Assembly: GCF_903893715.1 (NCBI RefSeq)
Contig: NZ_CAITNG010000004.1
Coordinates: forward strand, 43,645-107,644
Length of the DNA: 64,000 bases
Direction of reading: 5' to 3'
DNA from: an uncultured Mucilaginibacter sp.
GTDB lineage: Bacteria; Bacteroidota; Bacteroidia; Sphingobacteriales; Sphingobacteriaceae
Positions 26,583 through 34,677 of this stretch are shown here, in pieces (position 1 is the first letter of the stretch; each line of letters begins with the position of its first letter). Both the position numbers and the translations under genes were made by a program. The notes under the pieces were generated by a model. The model was not told the origin of the DNA. It did no database searches and saw only the letters and a list, made by a program, of their open reading frames with translations.

Positions 26583-27256
26583 TAGTTTATGGCGTTCTTT
26601 TTGTTTTCAATCAAACGGATGCGGTAACGTATGGTGGCTATCCAAATAGCCATCAGGCTCCAGCCAATAAAAGCGGGGTACAATACCACGCGCATGCTTG
26701 TGGCCAGGTCGTACTTGCCAAAGGCCGGGTTGCCGCCGTTACCGGGATGCAAAGAGTCGGTTAAGCGGGGCAGTATAAATATAAGCACCAACATTATCGG
26801 AAAGGCGAAGATGTTATAAATGGCCGATATTTTAGCACGCTTTTGCTCTTCGTCCATAGAGTTACGCAAGACAAGGTAGGCGCAATACAGCAAAAAGGCA
26901 ATGGCAGCGCTGTTTTGTTTTGGGTCGCCGCTCCAATATTCGCCCCAGGTGTATTTGGCCCACATCATGCCGGTTATCAACCCCAGAGCAAAAAACAATA
27001 GGCCGGTGTTTACACATTCAACTGCGGCAAGGTCGTACTCCTCTTTGCCTGTGTTTAAGTATTTGATACTGTAATAAACCGAAATGACAAAAACTGTTAG
27101 CATGCCCACCCACATAGGCACATGGAAATACAAATTGCGTATGGTTTCGTGCAAAATGGGCAAAGTGGGTACGGGCAATAAAAAACCGGCTATCATGGTA
27201 TAAAATACCAGTGTTACGGCTAAAATTTTCCACCAGGATTTATAGATAAATTGCAT
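26582..27256 (-). CDS. ccmC: Heme exporter/ligase CcmC (CcsA family)
   Basis: 224 residues with six membrane helices and the heme-handling motif WGEYWSGDPKQNSAAI at about residues 108-123, with HVPMWVG before it. CcmC loads heme onto CcmE. The length matches CcmC rather than CcmF. It is followed by ccmD with a one-base overlap. On the minus strand TACCTTTG (27297-27304) lies 41 bp upstream of the ATG as a likely -7 box. Confidence 0.9.
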   Translation of the reverse strand: MQFIYKSWWKILAVTLVFYTMIAGFLLPVPTLPILHETIRNLYFHVPMWVGMLTVFVISVYYSIKYLNTGKEEYDLAAVECVNTGLLFFALGLITGMMWAKYTWGEYWSGDPKQNSAAIAFLLYCAYLVLRNSMDEEQKRAKISAIYNIFAFPIMLVLIFILPRLTDSLHPGNGGNPAFGKYDLATSMRVVLYPAFIGWSLMAIWIATIRYRIRLIENKKNAIN

Positions 27257-27296
27257 ATCGGTGTTTGGGGCTCAGTTTTATCAAATAGCGTAGCCG

Positions 27297-27304
27297 CAAA
27301 GGTA
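27297..27304 (-). promoter_or_regulatory. Probable -7 box of ccmC-ccmD
   Basis: TACCTTTG on the minus strand, an exact TAnnTTTG match, 41 bp upstream of the ccmC start. Confidence 0.5.
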
Positions 27305-27324
27305 TTTATTTTACGGGAGATAAG

Positions 27325-27352
27325 AGTCAAGAATCGAGAATCAAGAGTCAAG
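27325..27352. repeat. Heptad tandem array (unit A[AG]TC[AG]AG)
   Basis: Four contiguous units AGTCAAG, AATCGAG, AATCAAG, AGTCAAG, in the gap between ccmC and the carboxypeptidase-regulatory-domain protein. Nearly the same units as at 8901-8928. Confidence 0.8.
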
Positions 27353-27396
27353 AATTTGTACTCGGGCTTGTTGATTTTACGCCTTAGTTATTTTTC

Positions 27397-28587
27397 TTAG
27401 TGTTTATCCGCCGGGGCATAATCAACCGGTAGCTGGTCGGCTACCTTATCGTTGCTCCAGGCGCCTTCGTACAATGTGCTCTTGCCTAACATTACAATGC
27501 CGTTCAAATCTATCAGGGTGTAGGGTTTATATAGCGTAATAATGGTGGACATGTAATTGGCCATATCGAGCGGACGATAAACATAGCTGTTGCTATCTTC
27601 ATCGCGTTTTTTGGTATAAACCACATACAGGCAATCGGGAAAGGTAACGGCGAAAACTCCTGCCTCATCGGTTGTACGTAATACTTCATAGGGTCTTGTC
27701 GGTGTTCTGATCATTGTTTCGCGAAACTTGTTCAGATTGTATAGCTCTTTCCAATGATTGGCAGAATCGATCATGCCTTTGGCCATAAACTTATCAATGT
27801 TTTGGACAATGACTATTTGCGGCGGGCGCTCGGGGTTCGGCGTCCGTATCAACCGGTACATTTTAAAGCCGGCAGAATCAAGCTCGTTGCGCTCCAACGC
27901 ACGAAAAAAGTGCATGCTTGAACCATAATAAGCATCTTCGCGTTTTTTGCGCCAAATTTCCAATTGTTTTTTGGTGCCTTTTAAATCTTCGAACTGGTAT
28001 TGGCCGCCGTATGATACAATCTGGTTGATCTCGTCCAACTCAAAGCCGCCGAGCAGGTATTTGATGCGATAGCCCAGAGACTTGTTTTCGATCATGATAT
28101 ATTCATCGGCGGTACCTACCAGTTTCTTTTCGAAGGTATGGTAGTACAAATCGATAGCGGTGGGGTTCAGTATCCTGCATTTTTTGGCATTGTCCGAAGT
28201 ACCTAAAAAGTATTTAATGAACTTGGCGAAATTCTCTTTAGAGAATGGGTGTCTAACAATGTTTACTTCCTGAAGATCGTAACTTTTGAGGTGCATCTCG
28301 ATCTTCAAGTTGATTGGTGTTGCCCCTACCAGGATGGTTTGATGGTAACTATCGTAACCTACATAAGTAACCACCAGTTCGTATTGGCCGGATTTTACGT
28401 TTTGCATGGTAAATGTACCGTCGTTAGCGGTTGAGGTGCCAAAGGTAGCATTGCTTAAAAACACACTTGCTTTGGCCAACGGGGTGCCGAGATCGGCGCT
28501 GGTAACTTTACCGCTTATTGTACCTGCCTGTGCGAAAAGCAAGATTGGGGATAGTGCAAAAAGTAATAAAAGATAAAGTTTCCGCAT
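27397..28587 (-). CDS. Exported protein with carboxypeptidase-regulatory-like domain
   Basis: 396 residues with a signal peptide (LLFAQ) and an N-terminal carboxypeptidase-regulatory-like fold (about 22-110, GTISGKVTSADLGTPLAKAS, then YELVVTYVGYDSY). The remaining 280 residues are rich in beta strand and aromatic residues; they have no recognisable catalytic motif. Such proteins are usually outer-membrane or periplasmic in Bacteroidota. The gene lies between ccmB and ccmC on the same strand, but nothing in its sequence suggests a role in cytochrome maturation. An exact -7 box (28603-28610) sits 16 bp before the ATG. Confidence 0.75.
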   Translation of the reverse strand: MRKLYLLLLFALSPILLFAQAGTISGKVTSADLGTPLAKASVFLSNATFGTSTANDGTFTMQNVKSGQYELVVTYVGYDSYHQTILVGATPINLKIEMHLKSYDLQEVNIVRHPFSKENFAKFIKYFLGTSDNAKKCRILNPTAIDLYYHTFEKKLVGTADEYIMIENKSLGYRIKYLLGGFELDEINQIVSYGGQYQFEDLKGTKKQLEIWRKKREDAYYGSSMHFFRALERNELDSAGFKMYRLIRTPNPERPPQIVIVQNIDKFMAKGMIDSANHWKELYNLNKFRETMIRTPTRPYEVLRTTDEAGVFAVTFPDCLYVVYTKKRDEDSNSYVYRPLDMANYMSTIITLYKPYTLIDLNGIVMLGKSTLYEGAWSNDKVADQLPVDYAPADKH

Positions 28588-28602
28588 GCGCTAAATTAAC
28601 TG

Positions 28603-28610
28603 CAAAAGTA
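28603..28610 (-). promoter_or_regulatory. Probable -7 box with short leader
   Basis: TACTTTTG on the minus strand; the predicted transcript would start about 9-11 nt before the ATG at 28587. Confidence 0.45.
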
Positions 28611-28645
28611 GCCTATTATTATGCAGGCAAAGTAACAATTATGTG

Positions 28646-29329
28646 TTAATCGCGCCATAAAAAAGGAAACAACAGCAAGGAGGTTACGATAACGATGAGG
28701 TTAATGGCCAGGAGTACGCCGATATCCTGATAGCTAAAACTGCGGTCGAGGCCATCGATAGCGCGTTTGCTCATCTTGATGAGTACCAGGATAACCGGTA
28801 TGATGACCGGAAAACTTAAAATAGCCATCAAAGTGCCGTTATTGCCGGCTTTTGAGGCTATGGCCGATATCATGGTAAAAACGGTTGAAAAACTTATACT
28901 GCCCAATAAAACGCTTAAAAAGTAATATAGATTGTCGTCCGTTGGGTTTTTGAAGAACAAACTGTATATTATTAAAGCCAAAACGCTGAGAAGCGCCATC
29001 AGCAAAATATTGTAGATAATTTTCGACAAAATAATGGCGTGCGGGCCGGCGATGGTGTAATAGTACAACAACCGGCCTTTGCTCTCTTGCAAAAAGCTTT
29101 TGGCAATGGCATTTACCGCTGCGAAAAGGATAATGATCCAGAACAATATGTTCCAAACAATGGGGTAGCCTTGCGACTCGCGAAAGCCGGGATTGAGGTT
29201 AAATGCCATATAACACACAAAAACAGTGGATACGACGTATAGCAATACTCCGTTAAAGGCATATTTGGAGCGCCACTCCAAAATAATTTCTTTTTTTAAC
29301 AGGTGTTTTGTTTGATTGAGCAAATCCAT
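28646..29329 (-). CDS. ccmB: Heme exporter protein CcmB
   Basis: 227 residues with six membrane helices; the N-terminal KKEIILEWRSKYAFNGVLLY and the RLLYYYTIAGPHAIILSKI segment fit CcmB. CcmB is the membrane part of the CcmAB ABC transporter acting in cytochrome c maturation. The ATPase CcmA is not in this window. ATG at 29329 is preferred to TTG three codons upstream. TATATTTG on the minus strand (29336-29343) ends 7 bases before the ATG, so the transcript may be leaderless. Confidence 0.88.
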   Translation of the reverse strand: MDLLNQTKHLLKKEIILEWRSKYAFNGVLLYVVSTVFVCYMAFNLNPGFRESQGYPIVWNILFWIIILFAAVNAIAKSFLQESKGRLLYYYTIAGPHAIILSKIIYNILLMALLSVLALIIYSLFFKNPTDDNLYYFLSVLLGSISFSTVFTMISAIASKAGNNGTLMAILSFPVIIPVILVLIKMSKRAIDGLDRSFSYQDIGVLLAINLIVIVTSLLLFPFLWRD

Positions 29330-29335
29330 CGGTTG

Positions 29336-29343
29336 CAAATATA
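29336..29343 (-). promoter_or_regulatory. Probable -7 box of ccmB, leaderless
   Basis: TATATTTG on the minus strand, exact TAnnTTTG. With a start 4-6 nt past its last G, transcription would begin at or next to the ccmB ATG. Confidence 0.5.
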
Positions 29344-29487
29344 CGTTTTTATAAAAGTGTGGACAGTATGGTTATCATGGGGAATAGATGCCACACAGAC
29401 GGTGCGATAATCTTCGTAAATAATAAGAATGAGGCATAATTATATTAGTGGTACAGTTGTTGCCTTATTGTTTTAAATACGTTATTG

Positions 29488-29697
29488 ATGAAAGCGATAG
29501 AAGAGCACATAGCATGTTATTGTTTGAACGCCCGGTGTTCGAACTCTATTTACCGTCATCAAACTACGGCCATAACGTATATCACCCTCGAAAAATCATT
29601 ATTAGGAGAAACCAGATGCACCAAATGCGGTTCGGCATTGAAATCAATGGTTGACCTGGAAATAGAAGAGCAATTACGTACATTGCTGCCTAATTGA
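29488..29697 (+). CDS. Small cysteine-rich protein
   Basis: 69 residues with CYCLNARC near the N-terminus and TRCTKCGSALKS further on, so two cysteine pairs that could bind zinc. No signal peptide. It lies 36 bp upstream of the alkyltransferase start on the same strand. ATG at 29488 is preferred to TTG at 29485. Codon use looks normal for the region. I do not recognise the family. Confidence 0.5.
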   Translation: MKAIEEHIACYCLNARCSNSIYRHQTTAITYITLEKSLLGETRCTKCGSALKSMVDLEIEEQLRTLLPN

Positions 29698-29733
29698 ACG
29701 GCATATTTGCCGAACAATGATTACCTTAGTGTT

Positions 29734-30219
29734 ATGCCCCAGATTTATTGTGATACCCCCGTTGGGGTAGCCTGTATTACGGAAACAGAAGGTTTTATCA
29801 GTAAGATATCGATTATGGATGTACCTGCTGATATTGAGCAGGCCGCCACGCCGCTTTTACAGCAGGCAGTGCAACAACTCGGTGAGTATTTTGCCGGAAC
29901 AAGACAGGTTTTCGATTTTAAAATAAAGCAGGAAGGTACCCCGTTTCAGCAAGAGGTTTGGAGTGCATTGAGTGAAATAGGTTACGGAAAAACGATAACG
30001 TACACCCAGCAATCCAACAGGATGAAAAACCCCTTAGCCATTAGGGCCATAGCGGCGGCAAATGGCAAAAACAATTTATGGATAGTTGTACCCTGCCACC
30101 GGGTAATAGGTGCCAACGGCGAATTGACAGGCTATGCCGGTGGCTTGTGGCGCAAGCAATGGTTACTGGAACATGAAGCCAAGGTACTTGGAATAGGACA
30201 AACCAAGCTGACTTTTTAA
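29734..30219 (+). CDS. ogt: Methylated-DNA--protein-cysteine methyltransferase
   Basis: 161 residues; the active site PCHRVIGANG and the helix-turn-helix region TPFQQEVWSALSEIGYGKTI are clear, followed by GYAGGLWRKQWLLEHE. The protein removes O6-alkyl groups from guanine by suicidal transfer to the active-site cysteine. ATG at 29734 starts the domain (MPQIYCDTPVG); a TTG nine codons upstream is less likely. Its stop overlaps the stop of the convergent response-regulator gene by four bases. Confidence 0.93.
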   Translation: MPQIYCDTPVGVACITETEGFISKISIMDVPADIEQAATPLLQQAVQQLGEYFAGTRQVFDFKIKQEGTPFQQEVWSALSEIGYGKTITYTQQSNRMKNPLAIRAIAAANGKNNLWIVVPCHRVIGANGELTGYAGGLWRKQWLLEHEAKVLGIGQTKLTF

Positions 30220-30650
30220 ACGGCCTTCCTTGTGGTAAGCAATTCGATATTGTTGTACAGATCGACCGCGTGAAAGGGTTTCGACATAATGACGTTCATG
30301 CCGGCGTCTACGGCGGCGCGACGTTCATCATCGAAAGATGATGCAGACAGCGATATAATAGGCATGCTGCGGGTTGGTTCGCTCATTTCGCACCTGATCA
30401 TACAGGCAACTTCAATACCATCCATTACGGGCATGTGGGTATCAAGCAATAACACATCAAAATGTTTTTCCTGTAAAATATCAACAGCAGCTTGTCCATC
30501 GGCAACCATTTCAAAATCAACCTGCCATTCCCTCAGCATACGCGAAAACATAAACTGGTTGATGGTATTATCTTCGGCTACTAAAACTTTAAGGCCCTTT
30601 AACGTGGGCATGGAGTTGTTGTCAACAGATGTGGGGATTTGTGCTTGCAT
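30216..30650 (-). CDS. Stand-alone response-regulator receiver protein
   Basis: 144 residues: a short N-terminal tail and a complete receiver domain (KVLVAEDNTINQFMFSRML; phosphoacceptor Asp in VLLLDTHMPVMDG; ISLSAS; SKPF). The AEDN start and ASSF loop resemble receiver domains of hybrid kinases. There is no output domain. No kinase is adjacent, so it could be a phosphorelay shuttle or a fragment of a lost hybrid kinase. Confidence 0.87.
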   Translation of the reverse strand: MQAQIPTSVDNNSMPTLKGLKVLVAEDNTINQFMFSRMLREWQVDFEMVADGQAAVDILQEKHFDVLLLDTHMPVMDGIEVACMIRCEMSEPTRSMPIISLSASSFDDERRAAVDAGMNVIMSKPFHAVDLYNNIELLTTRKAV

Positions 30651-30741
30651 TGTGTTTCAGGTGTTTAGTCTCGTTTTATAATTTGGGGATGAGCTACTGC
30701 GGTACAATGGTTTATTTACCATAATAGCGGTATTGATACGC

Positions 30742-30778
30742 AAAAAAAGGGACGGATGTTTCGCCGCCCTGATTTTTT
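30742..30778 (-). terminator. Terminator of gldC
   Basis: On the minus strand an agggcgg/ccgtccct hairpin is followed by seven T; A and T runs flank it on both sides, so it may act both ways. It lies 41 bp past the gldC stop. Confidence 0.7.
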
Positions 30779-30818
30779 ATTTACGAAAGAACTATCTGAG
30801 ACAATTTTAAAGCGGGAA

Positions 30819-31148
30819 TTATTGCTTGATTTCCATTTTATCGGCAAAGTGGGCGCAATAGTCGCGCAGGTCTTCCACAATGTTGGTTTCGCCGGTGGCG
30901 CGCAAAAAGCTATCGCCCATGGTTTGCAGGGTTTCGTAAAAGAAACGTTTCATATCATCGACAGGCATGTCTTTTGTCCACAAATCGATGCGGAGCGAAT
31001 TTTTATAGTTATGGTCCCAAAGGGCCAGCATCATCGATTTTACGGGCAGCGCCTCTTTGGTTTTTGAGTCGGTTGATTCCCAAAGAATGGTTTCGGGAAC
31101 ATTGTTATCATCCAGTTCGATGGTGAGTTTAATTTCAGCTTTCTTCAT
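30819..31148 (-). CDS. gldC: Gliding motility protein GldC
   Basis: 109 residues that match GldC along the whole length: KKAEIKLTIELDDNNVPETI, LWDHNYKNSLRIDLWTKDMP, VDDMKRFFYETLQTMGDSFLR, ETNIVEDLRDYCAHF. GldC is a small cytoplasmic protein conserved in Bacteroidota and tied genetically to gliding in Flavobacterium, but present also in non-gliding species. It lies 8 bp downstream of a small membrane-protein gene, in one run with the DEAD-box gene. Confidence 0.9.
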   Translation of the reverse strand: MKKAEIKLTIELDDNNVPETILWESTDSKTKEALPVKSMMLALWDHNYKNSLRIDLWTKDMPVDDMKRFFYETLQTMGDSFLRATGETNIVEDLRDYCAHFADKMEIKQ

Positions 31149-31156
31149 GTAATGTG

Positions 31157-31423
31157 TTACTTCACTAATAATAATATAACGACCGTTAAGGTGATAAAGC
31201 TTAACTCAACGATCCATAGTTTTTTGGTTTGAGGGAAAAAGTTGCGCAGCATGAGGTCGAGGTAAAATACAACGAAGGCAAACAGCGCGAAAATAAAGGT
31301 AATGGTGCCCGTCCAGTGCTGGTAAGGGCTGCCCATTATTTTGGCGCCGTTGATAAATACGTAACCTGCTAAAACCAGCAAAAATGCCGTGGCGATATTG
31401 AGCGGGGTAATCCTGAATTTCAT
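31157..31423 (-). CDS. Small membrane protein between helicase and gldC
   Basis: 88 residues with three hydrophobic helices (IATAFLLVLAGYVFI; ITFIFALFAFVVFYLDLML; LWIVELSFITLTVVILLLV). The frame stays open upstream through the helicase C-terminus, but the ATG at 31423, one base past the helicase stop, is the sensible start. The tight spacing suggests a helicase-membrane protein-gldC operon. No family is recognised. Confidence 0.65.
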   Translation of the reverse strand: MKFRITPLNIATAFLLVLAGYVFINGAKIMGSPYQHWTGTITFIFALFAFVVFYLDLMLRNFFPQTKKLWIVELSFITLTVVILLLVK

Positions 31424-31424
31424 A

Positions 31425-32789
31425 TTATCGTCTTTTCCTGTTCTCTTTTTGCGCGGCGGCCTTTTTGCCGGGCCTGTTGTTATGCGTTGCCTTTTTAGGT
31501 GCTGCCTTGCCTTTTGCCGCCGCGAATTTTTTGCGTTGGTTAAAGCTTTTCTTTTCGTGGAAGGCGCCTTTAAAGTCCGGGTCGTCTTTGCGTTTTTGGT
31601 CGTCAATCTCCCTGTCCTGGCTTTGCTTTTCGTCGTAAGGCGTGGCATCCACAAAAACTTCGGCGGGCAAAGATATAACAGGGATCTGTTGGCGTATCAA
31701 TTTTTCTATCTTACGAATGTAATATTCTTCATTCGGGGCGCAAAAAGTAATGGCCTCGCCCGACTGGAAAGCACGGCCGGTGCGACCAATGCGGTGCACA
31801 TAATCTTCGTAAACCACGGGTACATCAAAATTGATGACGTGGCTCACATCGCTTACATCGATGCCGCGGGAAGCGACATCGGTAGCCACCAAAATCTTCA
31901 CTTCGTCGTTTTTAAACGCGTTGATGGAGTTGATACGGGTATTCTGGCCTTTGTTGGCATGCAGCACCCTCACCTCCTTCTCACCGAACTTACGGAGCAG
32001 GAATTTGTAAACATCCTCGGCGGCGTAACGGGTTTTGCAAAAGATGATGAGCTTTTTGATATCGTCGGGCTGATCGAGCAGGTATTTGAGCAGGTTTATC
32101 TTGGTTTTAACGTTCGGCACCATAAACAAACGCTGGTTTACCGTTTGTGCCGGTGTGGCCTGCGGGGTAACCTCAATGGTGATAGGGAACTCCAAAAAGT
32201 TTGAAGACAACTCGTTTATCTTATCGGACATGGTAGCCGAGAACAACAGGTTTTGGCGTTTGCGCGGAACTACCTCTAATATCCTGTTGATTTGGGGCAT
32301 AAAGCCCATATCCATCATTTTATCGGCTTCATCCAATACCAAAACCTGGAGGGCTTTGGTTACGATGTGTCCCGCAAGGTAAACGTCCATTAATCTGCCA
32401 GGTGTGGCTACGATGATATCGACACCTTTATCTATCAGTTCTTTTTGTGTTTTGGGGCCCAATCCGCCATAAAGGCAAACAATGCGCAGGTCGGTATATT
32501 TGGCAAACTCGCGTGCGTTCTCTTCTATCTGGATAGCCAGTTCGCGGGTTGGGGCTACGATGAGCGCCCGCATATCGTTACCTTGGGCGTATTTGAGCCG
32601 CATGATGATGGGCAGCATATAGGCCGCGGTTTTACCCGTTCCTGTTTGGGCGATACCCATGACGTCCTGCCCGTTCATGATGGGCGGGATGGCTTTTTGT
32701 TGTATGGGCGTAGCTTCGGTATAACCGGCATCGGCAATGGCATTGAGTATTTGCCGGTTAAAATTAAAATCTTCGAAAGTTACGGACAT
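31425..32789 (-). CDS. DEAD-box RNA helicase (RhlE-like)
   Basis: 454 residues with all the motifs: Q motif TEATPIQQKAIPPI, motif I AQTGTGKTAAYMLP, PTRELA, TPGRLMD, DEAD (VLDEADKMMDMGF), SAT, and HRIGRTGRAFQSG. The last 80 residues are a basic Lys/Arg/Asn tail for RNA binding, as in RhlE. It unwinds RNA in the cytoplasm, in ribosome assembly or cold adaptation. An exact -7 box (32795-32802) ends six bases before the ATG, so the mRNA may be leaderless. Confidence 0.95.
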   Translation of the reverse strand: MSVTFEDFNFNRQILNAIADAGYTEATPIQQKAIPPIMNGQDVMGIAQTGTGKTAAYMLPIIMRLKYAQGNDMRALIVAPTRELAIQIEENAREFAKYTDLRIVCLYGGLGPKTQKELIDKGVDIIVATPGRLMDVYLAGHIVTKALQVLVLDEADKMMDMGFMPQINRILEVVPRKRQNLLFSATMSDKINELSSNFLEFPITIEVTPQATPAQTVNQRLFMVPNVKTKINLLKYLLDQPDDIKKLIIFCKTRYAAEDVYKFLLRKFGEKEVRVLHANKGQNTRINSINAFKNDEVKILVATDVASRGIDVSDVSHVINFDVPVVYEDYVHRIGRTGRAFQSGEAITFCAPNEEYYIRKIEKLIRQQIPVISLPAEVFVDATPYDEKQSQDREIDDQKRKDDPDFKGAFHEKKSFNQRKKFAAAKGKAAPKKATHNNRPGKKAAAQKENRKRR

Positions 32790-32794
32790 GGCGG

Positions 32795-32802
32795 CAAAGG
32801 TA
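32795..32802 (-). promoter_or_regulatory. Probable -7 box of the DEAD-box gene, leaderless
   Basis: TACCTTTG on the minus strand, exact TAnnTTTG, ending six bases before the ATG at 32789. Confidence 0.5.
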
Positions 32803-32817
32803 GGGTTTTGGGGATAG

Positions 32818-32838
32818 AGTCAAGAATTTAGAATCAAG
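32818..32838. repeat. Heptad tandem array (unit A[AG]TC[AG]AG)
   Basis: Three contiguous units AGTCAAG, AATTTAG, AATCAAG, followed by a partial AAAC. Same family as at 8901 and 27325; here it lies between divergent genes. Confidence 0.65.
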
Positions 32839-32888
32839 AAACGGGAGGTGTGAATGATGAATATTTTAATATTAGATTAGAGGCAATT

Positions 32889-34067
32889 ATGGAAGACCAA
32901 CATATCAAAAATCTTTTAAACCAGGTATTAGCTGTTAGTAGGCGATATGAAAAGATAAATGAACTTTCGGGAGAGAACTTCAATCTTTTCAAAATATTAA
33001 AAATGGAATCATCAGAAGTCCGGCTTCATTCTGCTTTTTTAGGAGAAATGTTAAACCCGAAAGGGAGCCATGGACAGAAAGATGTATTCTTAAAATTATT
33101 CTTAGATAAATTTCAATTTAAGAATAACGCTTTCGATACGGCATCTGCACATTTAGAGATTGAAAAACACGCAGGATTTTTGAGCAACGATGGAACAGAA
33201 GGAGGTAGAATTGATCTTATAATAGAAGATCGAAATAGAAATCATATAATCATAGAGAACAAAATTTATGCCGAGGATCAAAAGAATCAAATGTTACGAT
33301 ACTTCAAACATTCGCCTACGGCTGACTTATTTTATTTGACACTTGATGGTAAAGAGCCTACGGAATACAGTAAAAACGAATTGAAAATCGGTAAAGATTT
33401 TCAATGTTTATCTTATATGACGGATATTATCGACTGGCTTGAAAGTTGTCGCAAGGAGGTTTCCGTTTTGCCTATTATCAGAGAAACCATATCTCAATAT
33501 ATTAATCTTATTAAACTTTTCACAAACCAAACAATTAACGACGCCATGAAACAAGAATTATCAAACATTATCATTTCAAATCTTGAAGCGTCTTTTCTAA
33601 TAGCAAACAATTTAGATTCTGCAGCAGAACAACTATTGGAAAAATTGGAAATTGAAGTTGAAGCTATAGCTGAAGATTTAAATTTAGGTTGCCATTTCAA
33701 TGCTAATTTGAATAAAAAATATACCGGTTTCAGTTTTGAAAAAGAAGAATGGGAATCAGCACATATCGTATTTCAATTTAGTGAATACGGAGAGAGGCCA
33801 CTTAAGTATGGAATTTGTGCTTTTGAAGATCCCCAAAATGTGGAAATACCAGTTAACTTAAGAACTAAAGTTGCCGAAATATTTGGAACAACCCTTACAG
33901 CAAAAAATAATTGGTGGCTGTATAATCAAAATATGCCTGAACCTTTCAATAAAAATTGGAATAAATCGCCAGAGCCTTGGATCGATTTGAACAACGGTCG
34001 TCTAAAAGAGGTAATTAAGCAAAAGGTAGCGGAAATGTTAGATACTATCGGGGATTTAACACTATAG
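32889..34067 (+). CDS. PD-(D/E)XK nuclease family protein
   Basis: 392 residues. The catalytic core is GRIDLIIED...HIIIENKIYAEDQ: Asp at about 109, then Glu123 and Lys125 of the ExK motif, followed by QKNQMLRYF. This fits the PDDEXK_4 family of predicted nucleases, many of which lie in defence or mobile contexts. The C-terminal half is a separate domain of unknown function (WWLYNQNMPEPF). The gene is clearly more AT-rich than its neighbours, suggesting transfer. GTG at 32850 is a possible earlier start; ATG at 32889 begins the conserved part. A 42-residue ORF follows. Confidence 0.72.
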   Translation: MEDQHIKNLLNQVLAVSRRYEKINELSGENFNLFKILKMESSEVRLHSAFLGEMLNPKGSHGQKDVFLKLFLDKFQFKNNAFDTASAHLEIEKHAGFLSNDGTEGGRIDLIIEDRNRNHIIIENKIYAEDQKNQMLRYFKHSPTADLFYLTLDGKEPTEYSKNELKIGKDFQCLSYMTDIIDWLESCRKEVSVLPIIRETISQYINLIKLFTNQTINDAMKQELSNIIISNLEASFLIANNLDSAAEQLLEKLEIEVEAIAEDLNLGCHFNANLNKKYTGFSFEKEEWESAHIVFQFSEYGERPLKYGICAFEDPQNVEIPVNLRTKVAEIFGTTLTAKNNWWLYNQNMPEPFNKNWNKSPEPWIDLNNGRLKEVIKQKVAEMLDTIGDLTL

Positions 34068-34224
34068 ACTGGGTGTGTGCTAATATCAAATAAGCCAAAA
34101 TTTCGTATTTTTGTAAAAAGGAAACCAGGGGGTTAACGGATATGCAATAAATGTAAAAAATACCCCATTTTATCCTCCTTAATCTAATTTTTCAGTAACA
34201 GCAGTAATAATGTAATGAAATATT

Positions 34225-34353
34225 ATGAAGCCTAAAAATCAAATCTTAACAAAATTTCAGAAGTTTTTATTAAGTGGTCCAATAATGAGTGATGAGCAAT
34301 ACAAACTATTTAAAGAAGCTAGAAAGCATTTCAATAAATGGAGAATAAAGTAA
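34225..34353 (+). CDS. Small ORF, 42 residues
   Basis: An ATG frame of 42 codons, no signal peptide: MKPKNQILTKFQKFL, then SGPIMSDEQYKLFKEARKHF and NKWRIK. The SGPxMSDEQ...FN.W pattern has the look of a short conserved Bacteroidota protein, but I cannot name the family. It shares the low GC content of the upstream nuclease gene and may have arrived with it. Confidence 0.45.
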   Translation: MKPKNQILTKFQKFLLSGPIMSDEQYKLFKEARKHFNKWRIK

Positions 34354-34677
34354 GTCAAATTTTACCCATATAATTACAAGCACGTTGTTGGCGACAACAC
34401 ATTCAGAGTCCGTCGTTGTTAGTGAAAACGGTGCTAAACTTTATGATATACCGATATTTACCTATGACTGCCAATATACCGAAGCAATTGAATAGCGGGC
34501 TATCTATCGCAAAAGACATCCCGATGGAATCGGGAAGCCAGCAAAAAATAAAAATGAGAACACCCATATTTACCCATTTAATAGATTGCACAGCGACGGC
34601 CTGTCCTTAGAGAGATTGCCACGCTCGCGCTCGCAATGACAAAATAAAAAAACACCCATAAACACCCATATTTACCC
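34354..34677. other. 324-bp intergenic region with dispersed repeats
   Basis: No gene. It contains copies of acacccatatttacccat (34560-34577 and 34662-34679; also at 15420-15437) and an AGATTGC...ATGAC repeat at about 34612-34640 like those at 15365-15396 and 15496-15524. The last acacccat copy runs into the pyrC start codon. Confidence 0.55.

Noticed and set aside
31424..31654. N-terminal extension of the small membrane protein through the helicase gene
   Set aside because: The extension is a basic, low-complexity shadow of the helicase tail in another frame; the ATG at 31423 is the natural start.
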